A stretch of 64,000 nucleotides of DNA from CAVWDI01 sp963753725. GTDB taxonomy: Bacteria > Chloroflexota > Anaerolineae > Anaerolineales > UBA4823. The stretch covers positions 347,126 through 411,125 of the forward strand of contig CAVWDI010000017.1 of assembly GCA_963753725.1 (NCBI GenBank), read 5' to 3'. Each line of letters starts with the position of its first letter. Within the stretch, counting starts at the first letter, position 1. Positions 48,993-58,845 of the stretch are shown in pieces. The notes under the pieces are model-generated. The model had not been told where the DNA came from. It worked only from the letters and a program-made list of their open reading frames with translations, and ran no database searches. The position numbers were made by a program, and so were the translations under genes.

Positions 48993-50108
48993 TGGAGCCT
49001 CCCCAGGATCCGCCCCACTACCTTCTCTCCAGCAGCAGATCTCCCAATCTCAAGAATGGTCAACAGCCTTTAACCTCTGGCTCGAATCCCACCCCTCACC
49101 CAACACCCATCGCTCATATCGCAAATCCTGGGAGCTTTTCCTGGATTTCACCCATAAAAAACCCTGGCAAATCTCCAAATCCGATATTGCCTCCTGGGTC
49201 TCCGATCTCCGCGCTCAGCATCTCACTCAGAGACCATCAACCTCCGCCTGGCAGCCCTCTCTTCCTTTTACACCTACGTCACCCAAACCTATACTCACCT
49301 CTCTCCCGAAGGCATGGAGCAGCCCCTCTATCACTACAATCCCATCAAAGCCGTCCCGCGCCCCAAGATCAATCCTTACGGCAAAGCCCGCTGCCTCACC
49401 ATCGACCAGGCGCGCGCCTTCCTCCATTCCATTCCGCGCTGGACCCTCCAGGGCAAGCGCGACTACGCCCTCTTCCTCGCCTACCTGGCCACCGGCCGGC
49501 GCAATTCCGAAATCAGAACCCTTCAATTTAAAGATTTTGAAATCAAGAGTTCTGTCCTGACCGCGAAGTGTTTTCCCACGGAGCGTCCCGCGTTTTATGC
49601 GGGAGCACAAGCGAAGGATCTTAAGAAATATCGTGAAGGAAATAGTGATGCTGTAGTTTTCTACCGCTGGCGCGGTAAAGGCAGCCAGCGCCAGGACTAT
49701 TGTCCTCCACCCGTCTGGTCTGCAATCTTAGATTCTTTGAAAACATCCAATCGTCTTGAATCCATTTCCCCCTCTGAATATATCTTCATTCCTTTAAATA
49801 ATAATGCCCGCCATCTTCCAAATGTTCGAGGCTCTAATACTTCTCAATCCCCCTCTCCTCCCAGATGGTCAACCGCCTCTTTAAAGAAATACCTCCGCCG
49901 CGCCGGTATCGATCCCACCCACATCACAGTCCATTCCCTCCGCCATACAGCCGCTCTCCTTCGCAAAGAAGCCGGCGACGATCTCCACGCCATCTCCTCA
50001 TTCCTCGGTCACTCCAACCTCTCCATCACCCAGATTTACCTCCACAAAATAGAAAATCACCAGGATGCTTCTTGGCTGAAGGTTGAATCTTTACTCGGGC
50101 TTTCCTGA
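48982..50108 (+). CDS. GC-rich tyrosine recombinase, with one frame break near 49222 and an in-frame repeat insertion
   Basis: About 375 residues. N-terminal domain (STAFNLWLESHPSPNTHRSYRKSWELFLDF is its core). Catalytic domain: Arg in LATGRRNSEIRTLQ, Lys in WRGKGSQRQDY, HSLRHTAALLRKEAG, LGHSNLSITQIYLHKIE (His and Tyr). One G is missing near 49222 (QETINLRLAAL follows). Between the Arg and Lys motifs about 24 residues are encoded by a palindromic repeat. The start is not certain; GTG at 48982 is the best in-frame choice. Its 3' third recurs in broken copies at about 54.2, 54.6, 57.2 and 58.7 kb. Codon use is much richer in C and G than in the core genes. Confidence 0.8.
49551..49625. repeat. 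Palindromic element inserted in frame in the recombinase gene
   Basis: GTCCTGACCGCGAAG begins and GCGAAGGATCTTAAG ends it; inside, GCGTCCCGC/GCGGGAGC form a stem. The same parts (TGTTTTCC.ACGGA, GGAGCGTCCCGC, GCGGGAGCAC, CGAAGGA) appear in the repeat at 50150-50295. It keeps the reading frame and adds about 24 residues. Confidence 0.7.
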
Positions 50109-50160
50109 CGCTTAGGTTTAGATTCGCTCCACATCACCGTCCATTCACGGAGCTTGTCCT
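50109..50160 (+). pseudogene. Recombinase fragment directly after the intact gene
   Basis: ATTCGCTCCACATCACCGTC and CATTC match the segment coding for DPTHITVHS of the recombinase, then a repeat element (ACGGAGCTTGTCCTGACCG) interrupts it. The same arrangement (3' end, then a second HITVHS fragment) recurs at 54.5 kb. Confidence 0.55.
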
Positions 50161-50654
50161 GACCGCTACGCGTCCCTTTGGGAAAGTGTTTTCCAACGGA
50201 TTTTAATCCGTGTTTTCTACGGGAGCGTCCCGCTCGCGCCGCATCCCGAGGAACGAGGGAGTTTTTTGCGGGAGCACTAACGAAGGACCTAAAAGCCCGC
50301 TTCTCAATCGAGAGACAGGCCTTGGTTAGATGCAGTGCATTATGTCATCAAGTTTACGATGCACACGTACCTGCACCCCACTCCTCTGGTACTCGACTAG
50401 TGCCTCCGAGGCACCAGCATCAGTGATGAGCTATTTGGTTGTTTTTGCACCCCCCATGTTCACTTCTGGTATTGTCCTACATCATATATAACCATTTGTC
50501 AAATGGATGGGGTGTTTTAATAAAGGGCTGATTTGATAACTGTTGAAACACATACCAACCATCTTCTTACCAGTGTTGAGATGCGAATGATCATATGGCA
50601 CTCATCAATTAATTTGCTAACAACTAGTGGGACAAACCTCCTGAAAACTGGTTG

Positions 50655-50683
50655 TTGTTTTTCTTAAATATTTTAGATATAAT
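50655..50683 (+). promoter_or_regulatory. Promoter candidate of the repeat-built surface protein
   Basis: TTGTTT (50655-50660) and TATAAT (50678-50683), 17-base spacer. The start would lie near 50690, leaving a leader of about 190 bases. Confidence 0.5.
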
Positions 50684-50727
50684 GATAAATTAGAAAACAA
50701 TAATATAAAGTTCTTCCATCGCAGGCA

Positions 50728-50800
50728 GTTTCGGTCTGTTCTGAAGCGACCGAAACAAAACGATTCTTTGACGACCGCATAATTTCTTGTGCGGTCTTTT
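50728..50800 (+). promoter_or_regulatory. Two tandem hairpins in the leader, the second terminator-like
   Basis: Hairpin 1: GTTTCGGTC / GACCGAAAC (50728-50756). Hairpin 2: GACCGCA / TGCGGTC (50773-50796) followed by TTTT. Such a pair before a ribosome site suggests attenuation or a ligand-responsive leader. I do not recognise a known riboswitch class. Confidence 0.5.
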
Positions 50801-50883
50801 AATTACCAATTATTCGAAAGGAGAGTGTAACTCAATCTTGAAAGTTTCCTATTCAATACACATAGTAATTGGAGGCGATTCAA

Positions 50884-53867
50884 ATGAAATCCAAGTATTT
50901 CTTTAGTAAACTTTTTTGTATTGCAGTAGTATTCAGCATATTGCTGATCGCGGCTTTAATCCCCCTCGAATACAATAATATTAGCACACTGAGCTTTTTC
51001 GATGTGCAGTCCTCTGACAATCCTACCTTTCAAGTTAACCCGGACGATAATTCTGTATTAGGTGGGGGTTGGGGGGATAATGTTACTATTACGTTAACTG
51101 TGGACGATCCGAGCAATGGACCCGGCGTGGATTACTCGGAAGTGCAAACAGCATACGGCGAGGTTGAATTTAATATTGACTTTGATATCCAACCTGGTTT
51201 TCTTATCACGATGTCAGATGGAGATATCACCAAAGAGCACACAGTAGCTAACATAGAAGTACTCTCGATGGATATTGATAACGAGACGATTTCAGGAATA
51301 GCGAATATTGGAGATGAAGTTGAAGGAATTGAAATAGAGATAGTGCTAGGACCATGTGTTGAGATAGGGCAAGAGCCAAACTATGCAACACGATATGAGA
51401 TCACTGATGGATCCGGTAATTGGCTTGCTGACTTTTCACAATCAGGGGGTGATCCTGGCGAAGAACAGACTTGTGATATTGATCCGTGGGTAGGCAATTT
51501 AGGTGACACTTGGCAAGAAGACGAAGATGGTGATAAAACTACCACCAAATTTACAGAGGCTAGGTTTAGAGTATATCCGGATGAAGATCGAGTCAGCACA
51601 CGTAATTGGACGGAAGGTGATACATTAACATTGACGATTGACGATCCAGGCAACGGGGAAGGCATTGATTACACATACTATAGAACCGCACCTGATAGAT
51701 TTCGATTTATCAGGTGTGTTAGACATCGTGCCCGGGTTTCGGTTGACCATGACAGACGGCATTTTCATTAAGGCGCATATTGTGACAGACCTGCAGGTAC
51801 TCTCTATGGATCCTGAAAGCGATCAGGTCTCAGGGTTAGCAGCCGAAGGAAGTGAAGTGGTAGTAGAGTTTTGGGGAGATGGAGGATGCACCGCACAAAG
51901 ATATGTTACCTCAGTTGCGCCCGGCACCTGGACTGCAGACTTCACCGAACCAGGTGAAGATCCACGCGATACGGATATCTGTGACATTGACGAGTGGGAA
52001 AGTAATCAAGATGGGGGTGCACAACAGAGGGATAATGATTATGATAGTACTATCATCCATTTGTCTAAGGCATCTTTTGAGGTAACACCAGAAGATGATA
52101 GAGTTGAAAGTTGGGATTGGCCGGAAGGTGTAACAGTAACGTTGACAATTGACGATCCGATTACTGGTCCGGAAGTTGATTACGAAGATACACAAGTATC
52201 AACTAGCACGGAAGATGGTACTTCGGTCGAGTTTATAACTGCAGGTCAGATCGATATTCAGCCGGGCTTTCGGTTGACCATGACAGACGGCAATTTCATT
52301 AAGGCGCATGTTGTGACAGACCTGCAAGTACTCTCTATGGATCCTGTCACCGATCAGGTTTCAGGGACAGCAACCCCGAATAGCAGGGTAAGGGTTAGGT
52401 TTTCGGTAGGCTGCAATGCAGTACGAGATGTGACTACCGGTGAAAACGGTAAATGGACAGCAGATTTTTCAGAAATATGTGATATTGATGCCTTCAAAAA
52501 GATGCGCGGGCAAGCAGAACAGGGAGATAATGATTGGGATAGTACTCGGATCAATTTTCCTAACTATTGGCTTAGCTTTGGTGTATTCCCGGAAGATGAC
52601 TATACCTTTAGCAGGAATTGGCCTGAAAATGCTCAGATAACTCTCAACATACATGACCCTGCAAACGGCATGGGGATAGTTTATACAGATACCCAAACCT
52701 CAACCCTAACCGAAGAGGGCACCTGGGTGGAGTTCAATTATATAGATGAGATAGACGTTCAGCCTGGATTTTTGGTGACGGTAACAGATGGGCACTTCAC
52801 CAAAGGGCATGTTGTGACTGCCTTTGAAGTGCTTGATGTTAACACCCTGGATGACACGATTTCCGGGATCGCCGAACCTGGTAGTACAGTATATGTCAGG
52901 TTAACTGATAATTGCGTGGCATATCGAACTCAAATCGCTGATGAAAAAGGTGTTTGGATTGCAGACTTCTCAACACCAGGAACTGATCCTGATGAAGGAC
53001 AAACTTGTCCCATTGATGAAAGTGTAAGTGGAAAAGCCGTCAATATTGACGATGATTGGGACAGTACAAACTATAGGATCCGGATCCCTATCGAAATAAG
53101 CGCGCCAGAAGAACCTGCCAAAATCAACTCGCTCATCCATTTCAGCGCCAAGTTCACCGATCCTAACTTAACGGCATTAGAGACCTACACAGCTATTTTG
53201 GATAATCACACGGCTATATGGGATTGGGGAGATGGCAGTTGGTGCGAAACAGGCGTCAACCCGGATTGTTCCTTAGTTGAACCACAGGATGGTTATACTG
53301 GTTCAGTAAGTGGATCGCACACCTATACTGATACTGGAGTTTACACATTAAAATTGAAGGTATTTGATAACGTTGATTACGAAGATGAATCCACATACGA
53401 GTTCATTGTCATTTACAATCCCGAAGGCGGCTTTGTCACAGGTGGTGGTTGGATAGATTCGCCTGAAGGCGCCTATTTAGCCGATCCTGCACTTTCAGGA
53501 AAAGCAAACTTCGGCTTCGTGTCCAAGTACAAGAAAGGGACCACCACTCCCATAGGAGAAACAGAGTTTCAATTCAAAGCCGGGGAACTGAATTTCCACT
53601 CTGAAATCGTATGATTGGCTGGTTGTCGCTGGATCAAAAGCCAAATATAAAGGGATAGGTATGATTAATGGTGAGGGGAACTACGGCTTCATGATCAGTG
53701 CGATCGATGAAGCTATCACACCAAGCACGGATGTTGATCGGTTCCGGATTAAAATCTGGGATAAAAATAGCGACCAGATTGTGTATGATAATATGATGGG
53801 TGCGGCTGAGGATGCTGACCCGGCTACAGCAATTCAGGGAGGAAATATCGTCATCCACAACAAGTAG
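50884..53867 (+). CDS. Large secreted protein with tandem repeats and a PKD domain, two frame breaks
   Basis: About 994 residues. The signal peptide is SKLFCIAVVFSILLIAALI. Four to five repeats of about 160 residues follow, each with ITLTVDDP-like, DIQPGFLITMSDG-like, VLSMD and a final CDID. Then a PKD domain (AIWDWGDGSWCETG, SGSHTYTDTGVYTLKLKVFD) and a C-terminal GGGWIDSPEGAY domain. Breaks lie at GATTTC (51698-51703) and GAAATC (53603-53608); removing one base at each gives RFDLSGVLDI and FHSESYDWLVV. GGAGG precedes the ATG. A surface or matrix adhesin is likely. Confidence 0.8.
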
Positions 53868-53893
53868 AAATAAGTAGTAAAGTAGAAATGAAA

Positions 53894-53936
53894 AAAAGCC
53901 TCCTTCAGAATCAGGATATAGGGGGCTTTTCCTTTT
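53894..53936 (+). terminator. Terminator after the PKD surface protein
   Basis: AAAAGCCTCC pairs with GGGGGCTTTT (one mismatch), followed by CCTTTT. Confidence 0.75.
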
Positions 53937-54156
53937 GGGGGTGTCTCGCGGGGGATGATTCGAGTGTATCGTTTCAAAGCCTGTGAGACAAAATAGGTTG
54001 GAAAGATAAGAGAGACTTTTCGGTCAAAAAACAATTATAAATATAGATGAGAAGAATATGGTCGATAAGTAAAAATCATCAGAGGTAACAGTTCGTAATA
54101 TACGCAGAAGAACTCGCAATAAATAATCAGCAGAAGAAAAGATCAGGATTGTATTG

Positions 54157-54535
54157 GATGGTCTGCCGGATCCTAAAGAAATATCTCCGCCGCGCCGCGA
54201 AGCAACTCATTGCGTAGCGTCCCCTCCGCGAAGCGTACCTTTAGGGTATGTAGGACCGGTCGCGATAGCATCTCCGTGAGACATCAATCCCAACAACACC
54301 GCCGTCCTTCGGAGTTTATCCTGAGCGTTAGCGAAGGACCTAGAACCCGGCGACGACCTTCGCGCCGCCTAGCATCCCCTCGCGAAAAAAAATAGTATCC
54401 CTTTGGGGTGGGACCAATCCATCTCCTCCTTCCTCGGTCACTCCAACCTCTCCATCACCCAGATCTACCTCCATAAAATTGAAAATCGCCAGGATGCTTC
54501 CTGGCTTGAAAGTCGAATCTCTATTAGGTCTTTAA
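54157..54535 (+). pseudogene. Degraded copy A of the recombinase 3' end, riddled with small repeats
   Basis: Starts as GATGGTCTGCCGGATCCTAA then AAGAAATATCTCCGCCGCGCC, matching the intact gene near 49865-49905; it then has two or three palindromic insertions and resumes with TTCCTCGGTCACTCCAACCT and so on to CAGGATGCTTCCTGGCTTGA. A 35-base block is identical to the intact recombinase. Same direction as the intact gene. Confidence 0.8.
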
Positions 54536-54545
54536 TGATCTTTTA

Positions 54546-54720
54546 TATCAATCCCACCCACATCACCGTCCATTCTCGGAGTTTATCCTGACCGCGCCGT
54601 ATCCTCATTAAGGGAGCCTCATTCCGAGCCGATCTTGCGAGGGATTTGGCAAAGGGCCACTCCGCCGCTCTATTAAGAAAAGAAGCCGACACAGCGACAC
54701 GATGCGTACAATTTATGGAT
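54546..54720 (+). pseudogene. Degraded recombinase fragment A2
   Basis: ATCAATCCCACCCACATCAC corresponds to the segment coding for IDPTHITVHS. It is interrupted by about 75 bases of repeat (CGGAGTTTATCCTGACCG...) and resumes as CGCTCTATTAAGAAAAGAAG (LLRKEAG). Same insertion point as at 50145. Confidence 0.65.
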
Positions 54721-54816
54721 GAAAAATAAAACTAGAACGGAAAATTAGTATGGTTAAGTGCAAGTCACCGTCCTGCGCGGCTTGGAACGGCGCCGTGAGA
54801 GTGCGCGCCGGAAAAC

Positions 54817-56367
54817 TCAATCTGACTTTTTCTGTATTACCGGCAGATAGATGTCGATGGCGGGCTCCGGCGCTGCCTCCGCAACCAATTCCAGCGGTAC
54901 TATGACAAGCTCGGTGTTGTTGCCGGGACCTGGGTCGGGGTCGTTGCTGTAGATACACACAACACCATCGTATGTGCCGGGCGTCAAGCCGGTGGCGTCG
55001 AATGTCACATCCGAGGTGACCGTATTGCCTGGAGCTGTTGTTCCACTGCCCGGCTTCACACTCACCCACGGTATGTCTGCCGGCGTGTCGCAAACGTCTG
55101 TCGCCAGTGCGCTGTCTTCTTCGATGAACCAATCCAGGTTCGCATTACCCACATTCGAGATGTCGAGTGGATGTTTCGTCACGCTGCCGGACTCCTGGGT
55201 GCTGCCGATGAAAAGCGGATCCACTTCGATGTCGGGCTCCACAACCAATTCCAGCGGTACTATGACAAGCTCGGTGTTGTTGCCGGGGCCTGGGTCGGGG
55301 TCGTTGCTGTTGATACACAGAACACCATCGTAGGTGCCGGGCGTCAAGCCGGTGGCGTCGAATGTCACATCCAAGACGTCCGTATTGCCTGGAGTTGTTG
55401 TTCCACTGTCCGGACTCACACTCACCCACGGTATGTCTGCCGGCGTATCGCAAACGTCTGCCGCCAGCGCGCTGTCTTCTTCGACGAACCAATCCAGGTC
55501 AGCAGTACCCACGTTCGAGATGTCGAGTGGATGGTTCGTCACGCTGCCGGATTCCTGGGTGCTGCTGATGGCAAGCGGATCCACTTCGATGTCCGGAGCG
55601 ACACATGTGAGCAGCACATCATCCACCTGTGCATACCAATCCCAACCATCACCGTGGTAGCGGAAGCTGACCGCCACGTCGGGTAGACCGGCATAAGCGG
55701 AAATGTCCAAACTGACGTTTTCGGGCAAGTGGTCTTCATCCCACTGCAACTCCAAGGTCCAGTTGCCCCCGTCCCAGATCCAGACCTCAAACTTGTCTGC
55801 TGCTCCAATGTCGTCGTAGGCAGCGGCGAAATTGAGGGAAGCCGTAGTGAAGCTTGGTATCTCAAACGAGTTACTCCACAGCTCGGTATCGTATGGGCCG
55901 GGGACGCCAGGATCATTGGTCGTGTCAGAATCGGCACAGGCTGCATATCCGCTGCCTAGCGTCTGGTTGCCGCCGTTGTCACAGGCTGTCAGGTCATCGG
56001 TGGTCGACCAGTAGACCGGCCCGGTGCTGACAATGACAGTCCAATCGCTGGGGATGCCGCTCTCAAAAGCCACGGGCGAGCCGTTACACGTTAACGGCTC
56101 CGCAGCGGTATCGATGTCCAGGTCCTGGGTTCTGTGCGCTTCAGGGCGCAAAAGGCTCAGATTTACAGCGGATCCGTTCGTTTTGTTGATCAAGCGGGCG
56201 TCATGGATCGGCGTCGCCATCGTTGGTTGGGAGGCACCGCCGGACTGTGCAGCAAGCAGGCTTGAGCCCGATCCGGCAAGCAAGGTAAGTATGCTAAAGA
56301 GGAACAATGGGATTTTAAGTGCGGTCACTGGCATGCTCTTTAGGTGCTCCTTCTTTACTGCGTTCAT
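54817..56367 (-). CDS. Secreted protein with two tandem beta-repeats and C-terminal YLPVIQK motif
   Basis: 516 residues. The start at 56367 has AAGGAG upstream. Signal peptide KIPLFLFSILTLLAGSGSSLLAAQSG. Residues about 80-250 look like a jelly-roll or carbohydrate-binding type domain (FEVWIWDGGNWTLELQWDED). Two repeats of about 125 residues begin with PDIEVDPL and end with NNTELVIVPLELV; they resemble cell-surface choice-of-anchor or BACON-like repeats. The last residues IDIYLPVIQKKSD resemble endings of other exported proteins in this group. GC content is clearly higher than in the neighbours, which suggests transfer. No frame break. Confidence 0.8.
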   Translation of the reverse strand: MNAVKKEHLKSMPVTALKIPLFLFSILTLLAGSGSSLLAAQSGGASQPTMATPIHDARLINKTNGSAVNLSLLRPEAHRTQDLDIDTAAEPLTCNGSPVAFESGIPSDWTVIVSTGPVYWSTTDDLTACDNGGNQTLGSGYAACADSDTTNDPGVPGPYDTELWSNSFEIPSFTTASLNFAAAYDDIGAADKFEVWIWDGGNWTLELQWDEDHLPENVSLDISAYAGLPDVAVSFRYHGDGWDWYAQVDDVLLTCVAPDIEVDPLAISSTQESGSVTNHPLDISNVGTADLDWFVEEDSALAADVCDTPADIPWVSVSPDSGTTTPGNTDVLDVTFDATGLTPGTYDGVLCINSNDPDPGPGNNTELVIVPLELVVEPDIEVDPLFIGSTQESGSVTKHPLDISNVGNANLDWFIEEDSALATDVCDTPADIPWVSVKPGSGTTAPGNTVTSDVTFDATGLTPGTYDGVVCIYSNDPDPGPGNNTELVIVPLELVAEAAPEPAIDIYLPVIQKKSD

Positions 56368-56503
56368 TTGTTGCTCCTTACCCAGCATGATCTAATTTCG
56401 TTCACGATTCTTAGGCCAGTAAACCTGAGAGAAGATGCTCAATCAGGTGCTGCTGCAAATCAGTATAGCAGACGACCAGGGCGTTTGTCTATATTGCGTA
56501 GTA
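56368..56503. other. Upstream region of the surface protein; nothing else seen
   Basis: Short gap that should hold the promoter of the minus-strand gene; no clear boxes are seen. Confidence 0.3.
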
Positions 56504-57062
56504 TTATGTTAGCCTAAAGTAGTAGAGTTCTATTTGTATTGAATAATATCCTGTATACCTACAGCTGCAAAATTTTGTATCGTTTCCCAATAGTGTCGGA
56601 CCATCATGAAATGTATGGAAGGGCTCAGATAATTCTACAAAGGTTGCAGTTACAGCTTTGTTGCTGTTCATTCGGATAGAATTCGGATTATCTGATCCAT
56701 TCATATCACCAGACCAACCACTGAAATTCCATCCAGTTTCCGCATGAGCAGTCAATGAGACAGAGCTGTCCAACGGGTAAGTTCTGCCCTCTGGATCGAG
56801 TTTGACACTTCCATTACCAACGATATATACGGTTTAGGCACACTGTGCTGATGGTTCGTACAGTCAAACCACGTTTATAAAAACCACGAGTAATCCACTG
56901 TCGTATTCACAAATTTGTTGGTCAGCGATGAGAAACTCCAGATTGTGGAAACCGTGATTAGTAACGACCATATTTAACGAATTGAACCCCGAGAATCCTA
57001 ATTCGTATGGGGCTATAGTGCTGAAGTAACTGCCGTTCACCGGTCCCGGGCTCAAAACTTGA
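56504..57062 (-). pseudogene. Remnants of an InlB-type repeat surface protein
   Basis: Minus-strand pieces: SSVSLTAHAETGWNFSGWSG and NKAVTATF are from a divergent InlB B-repeat (GWSFSGWSGD type), and a second piece at 56864-57055 (SPGPVNGSYFSTIAPYEL) may belong to it. Both lack start signals and are cut by stops. A dead or broken gene. Confidence 0.6.
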
Positions 57063-57112
57063 TAAACCTTACCATTTCTCCAATGTTCGCAGATTGGAGG
57101 TTTCTCTTTCCC

Positions 57113-57385
57113 CTCTCTCCTCCCTGATGGTCTGCCGGCTACTCAAGAAATACCTTCGGCGCGTTGGAATTGATCAAACCCATATAACGGTTCACTCACT
57201 CCGCCACACTGCTGCTCTGCTCCGCAAAGAAGCCGGCGACGACCTTCGCGCCGTCTAGCATCCCCGTGGGACAGACCTCCTCCTTCCTCGGTCATTCCAA
57301 TCTCTTCATCACGCAGATCGATCTCCACAAAATCAAAATCTACCTGGAGGTTTCCTGGTTGAAGGTGACAGCTCTATTATAGTTG
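57113..57385 (+). pseudogene. Degraded copy B of the recombinase 3' end
   Basis: GATGGTCTGCCGGCTACTCA, then AGAAATACCTTCGGCGCGTT, CACTCACTCCGCCACACTGC and AAGAAGCCGGCGACGACCTT follow the intact gene at about 75-80 percent. A 22-base insertion (TAGCATCCCCGTGGGACAGA plus C) lies before TCCTCCTTCCTCGGTCATTC. Copy A has a related insertion at the same point. It ends at about 57385. Confidence 0.8.
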
Positions 57386-57701
57386 TAACTTAACGGTAAG
57401 TTGTCAATTGTTTTATTCTTCTTCCGATTTGAAGCTGCCACCTTGAGCGCAGCGCTGCGAAGCGTACCCGAAAAGGTGCAGCGTCCTTCAGGGAATTCGA
57501 AGGATATAATCCCTCTTATGTTATTCTTGATCTTCCATTATCGATAATATCTAATATCAATACTGTTTGTACAAATATCGACTTCAATCGAGCCGTTTAT
57601 CCCATATTAATAATATAATAGTATTCACCATCAAAATTTTTTCGTTGATGATTGTTTTGATATCACCCAAATGACTTTGATGGATTCACAGGAGGGTACC
57701 G
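57386..57701. other. Intergenic stretch with a small repeat and an ATTATCGATAAT palindrome
   Basis: 57435-57510 is another palindromic repeat (GCGTACCCGAAAAGGTGC). ATTATCGATAAT at 57537-57548 is a 12-base palindrome sharing ATTATCGA with the sites at 46.7 and 58.8 kb. No gene is seen. Confidence 0.5.
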
Positions 57702-58588
57702 ATGGCAGAAATAACTTACACGCGATCAGGAGAATTTCTACAAATTATATTTAAATTGTTATGGGATAAACCTGAGGGTATGCAAATTAACAAATTCTTG
57801 CTTATATACCCACTGTTACTGAGTTGTCAGAGTATGAAGCTGGATATTACCCATCAGCTCCAAACAAACAACGTTATGAAAAAATCGCGAGATTTGCGAC
57901 AATTGGTGCTGTTAAAGCAGGTTGGCTTATTAAGAAGAAGGGTTATTGGTTCTTAACAGATGAAGGAAAACATACTTATGAACAATTTTCTGACCCTGAA
58001 GAGTTTTATCGAGAAGCCGATCGTTTATATCATATATGGAAAAAAAGTAGAGTAACTGAAAAGACACCTGTAATAGAAAATGAAGAAGTAGAAGAAAGAT
58101 CTTTCTCTTTTGAAGAAGCTGAGGAAGAAGCTTGGGAACAGATACAAGAATATTTGACATCCATGAATCCTTACGAGTTTCAAAACCTTGTTGCGGATCT
58201 TTTGGATGCAATGAAATATCATGTGTCTTGGATTGCACCACCAGGAAAAGATATGGGAATAGATATTATTGCTTACACTGACCCGTTAGGTGCTAGCAGT
58301 CCCCGTATAAAAGTTCAAGTAAAAAGAAAAGAGCAAGCTACAAATGTCGATGGATTAAGAGCTTTTATGTCTGTATTAGGAAAGGACGATTTAGGAATAT
58401 TTGTCTCATTAGGTGGATTTACAAAAGATGCAGATATTGAAGCCCGCACACAAGAGACCAGAAAAGTAACTCTTATTGACTTAGAATCCTTATTTGAACT
58501 TTGGGTAGAATATTACGACAAGTTGAATCAAGATGCAAAACTTCGTTTGCCTTTGAAACCCATTTATTATCTAGCTCCAGAAGAATGA
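57702..58588 (+). CDS. Mrr-type restriction endonuclease, with one frame break near 57795
   Basis: About 295 residues. A winged-helix Mrr N-terminal domain (FLQIIFKLLWDKPEGMQ, YEKIARFATIGAVKAGWL) and a C-terminal nuclease domain with PGKDMGIDIIAY and IKVQVKRK (PD-(D/E)xK core, Asp and QxK). Mrr proteins cut methylated DNA, in particular at m6A or m5C sites. One A is missing near 57795 (MQIKQILAYIPTVTELS). GGAGG precedes the ATG. It lies between two degraded recombinase copies and is likely cargo for phage defence. Confidence 0.85.
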
Positions 58589-58630
58589 TTACCATCAACG
58601 GGATTAGAATTGAGTTGCAGTATGCCATAG

Positions 58631-58803
58631 CGTCCATTTCCTCCTCCACACCGCTGTTCTCCTCTGAAAAGAAGCCGGCGACGACCTCCAATCAATCTCC
58701 TCTTTCCTCAGCCATTCCAACCTCTCCCATCACCCAGATCTACCTCCACAAAATTGAAAATCACTAGGACGCATCCTGGCTAAAAGTCGAATTTTTACTA
58801 GGT
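58631..58803 (+). pseudogene. Degraded copy C of the recombinase 3' end
   Basis: GTCCATTTCCTCCTCCACAC, AAGAAGCCGGCGACGACCTC, then TTTCCTCAGCCATTCCAACC, CAGATCTACCTCCACAAAAT and ATCCTGGCTAAAAGTCGAAT match the intact 3' end. Stops and frame changes leave it dead. Confidence 0.78.
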
Positions 58804-58819
58804 ATTTCTAGATACTCTA

Positions 58820-58845
58820 GTATCGATAATGCCTATTATCGAAAC
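58820..58845. repeat. Inverted 11-bp arms with 4-bp spacer
   Basis: GTATCGATAAT-GCCT-ATTATCGAAAC. The right arm is identical to the arm of the palindrome at 46677-46701. The geometry (11-base inverted arms, short centre) is that of a possible tyrosine-recombinase core site. It lies 17 bases after recombinase copy C. Confidence 0.6.

Larger units (their letters stand above)
50150..50868. other. Gene-free stretch with repeat elements and the leader of the surface protein
   Basis: 50150-50295 is a composite palindromic repeat (CGTCCCTTTGGGAAAG, GGAGCGTCCCGC, GCGGGAGCAC, CGAAGGACCT). 50300-50640 shows no gene. 50655-50883 is the promoter and structured leader of the next gene. Confidence 0.6.

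Noticed and set aside
48982..50108. Reading the 48.8-49.6 kb first frame as one protein to its stop
   Set aside because: The tail after 49222 is Ser/Pro-rich out-of-frame translation; the true recombinase continues in the next frame.
50728..50800. Cyclic-di-GMP riboswitch before the surface protein
   Set aside because: The hairpins lack the conserved GEMM loop sequences; only a generic structured leader can be claimed.
54974..55686. Long plus-strand open frames opposite the repeat surface protein
   Set aside because: They are mirror frames of a GC-rich repetitive gene, with no start signals or domains.
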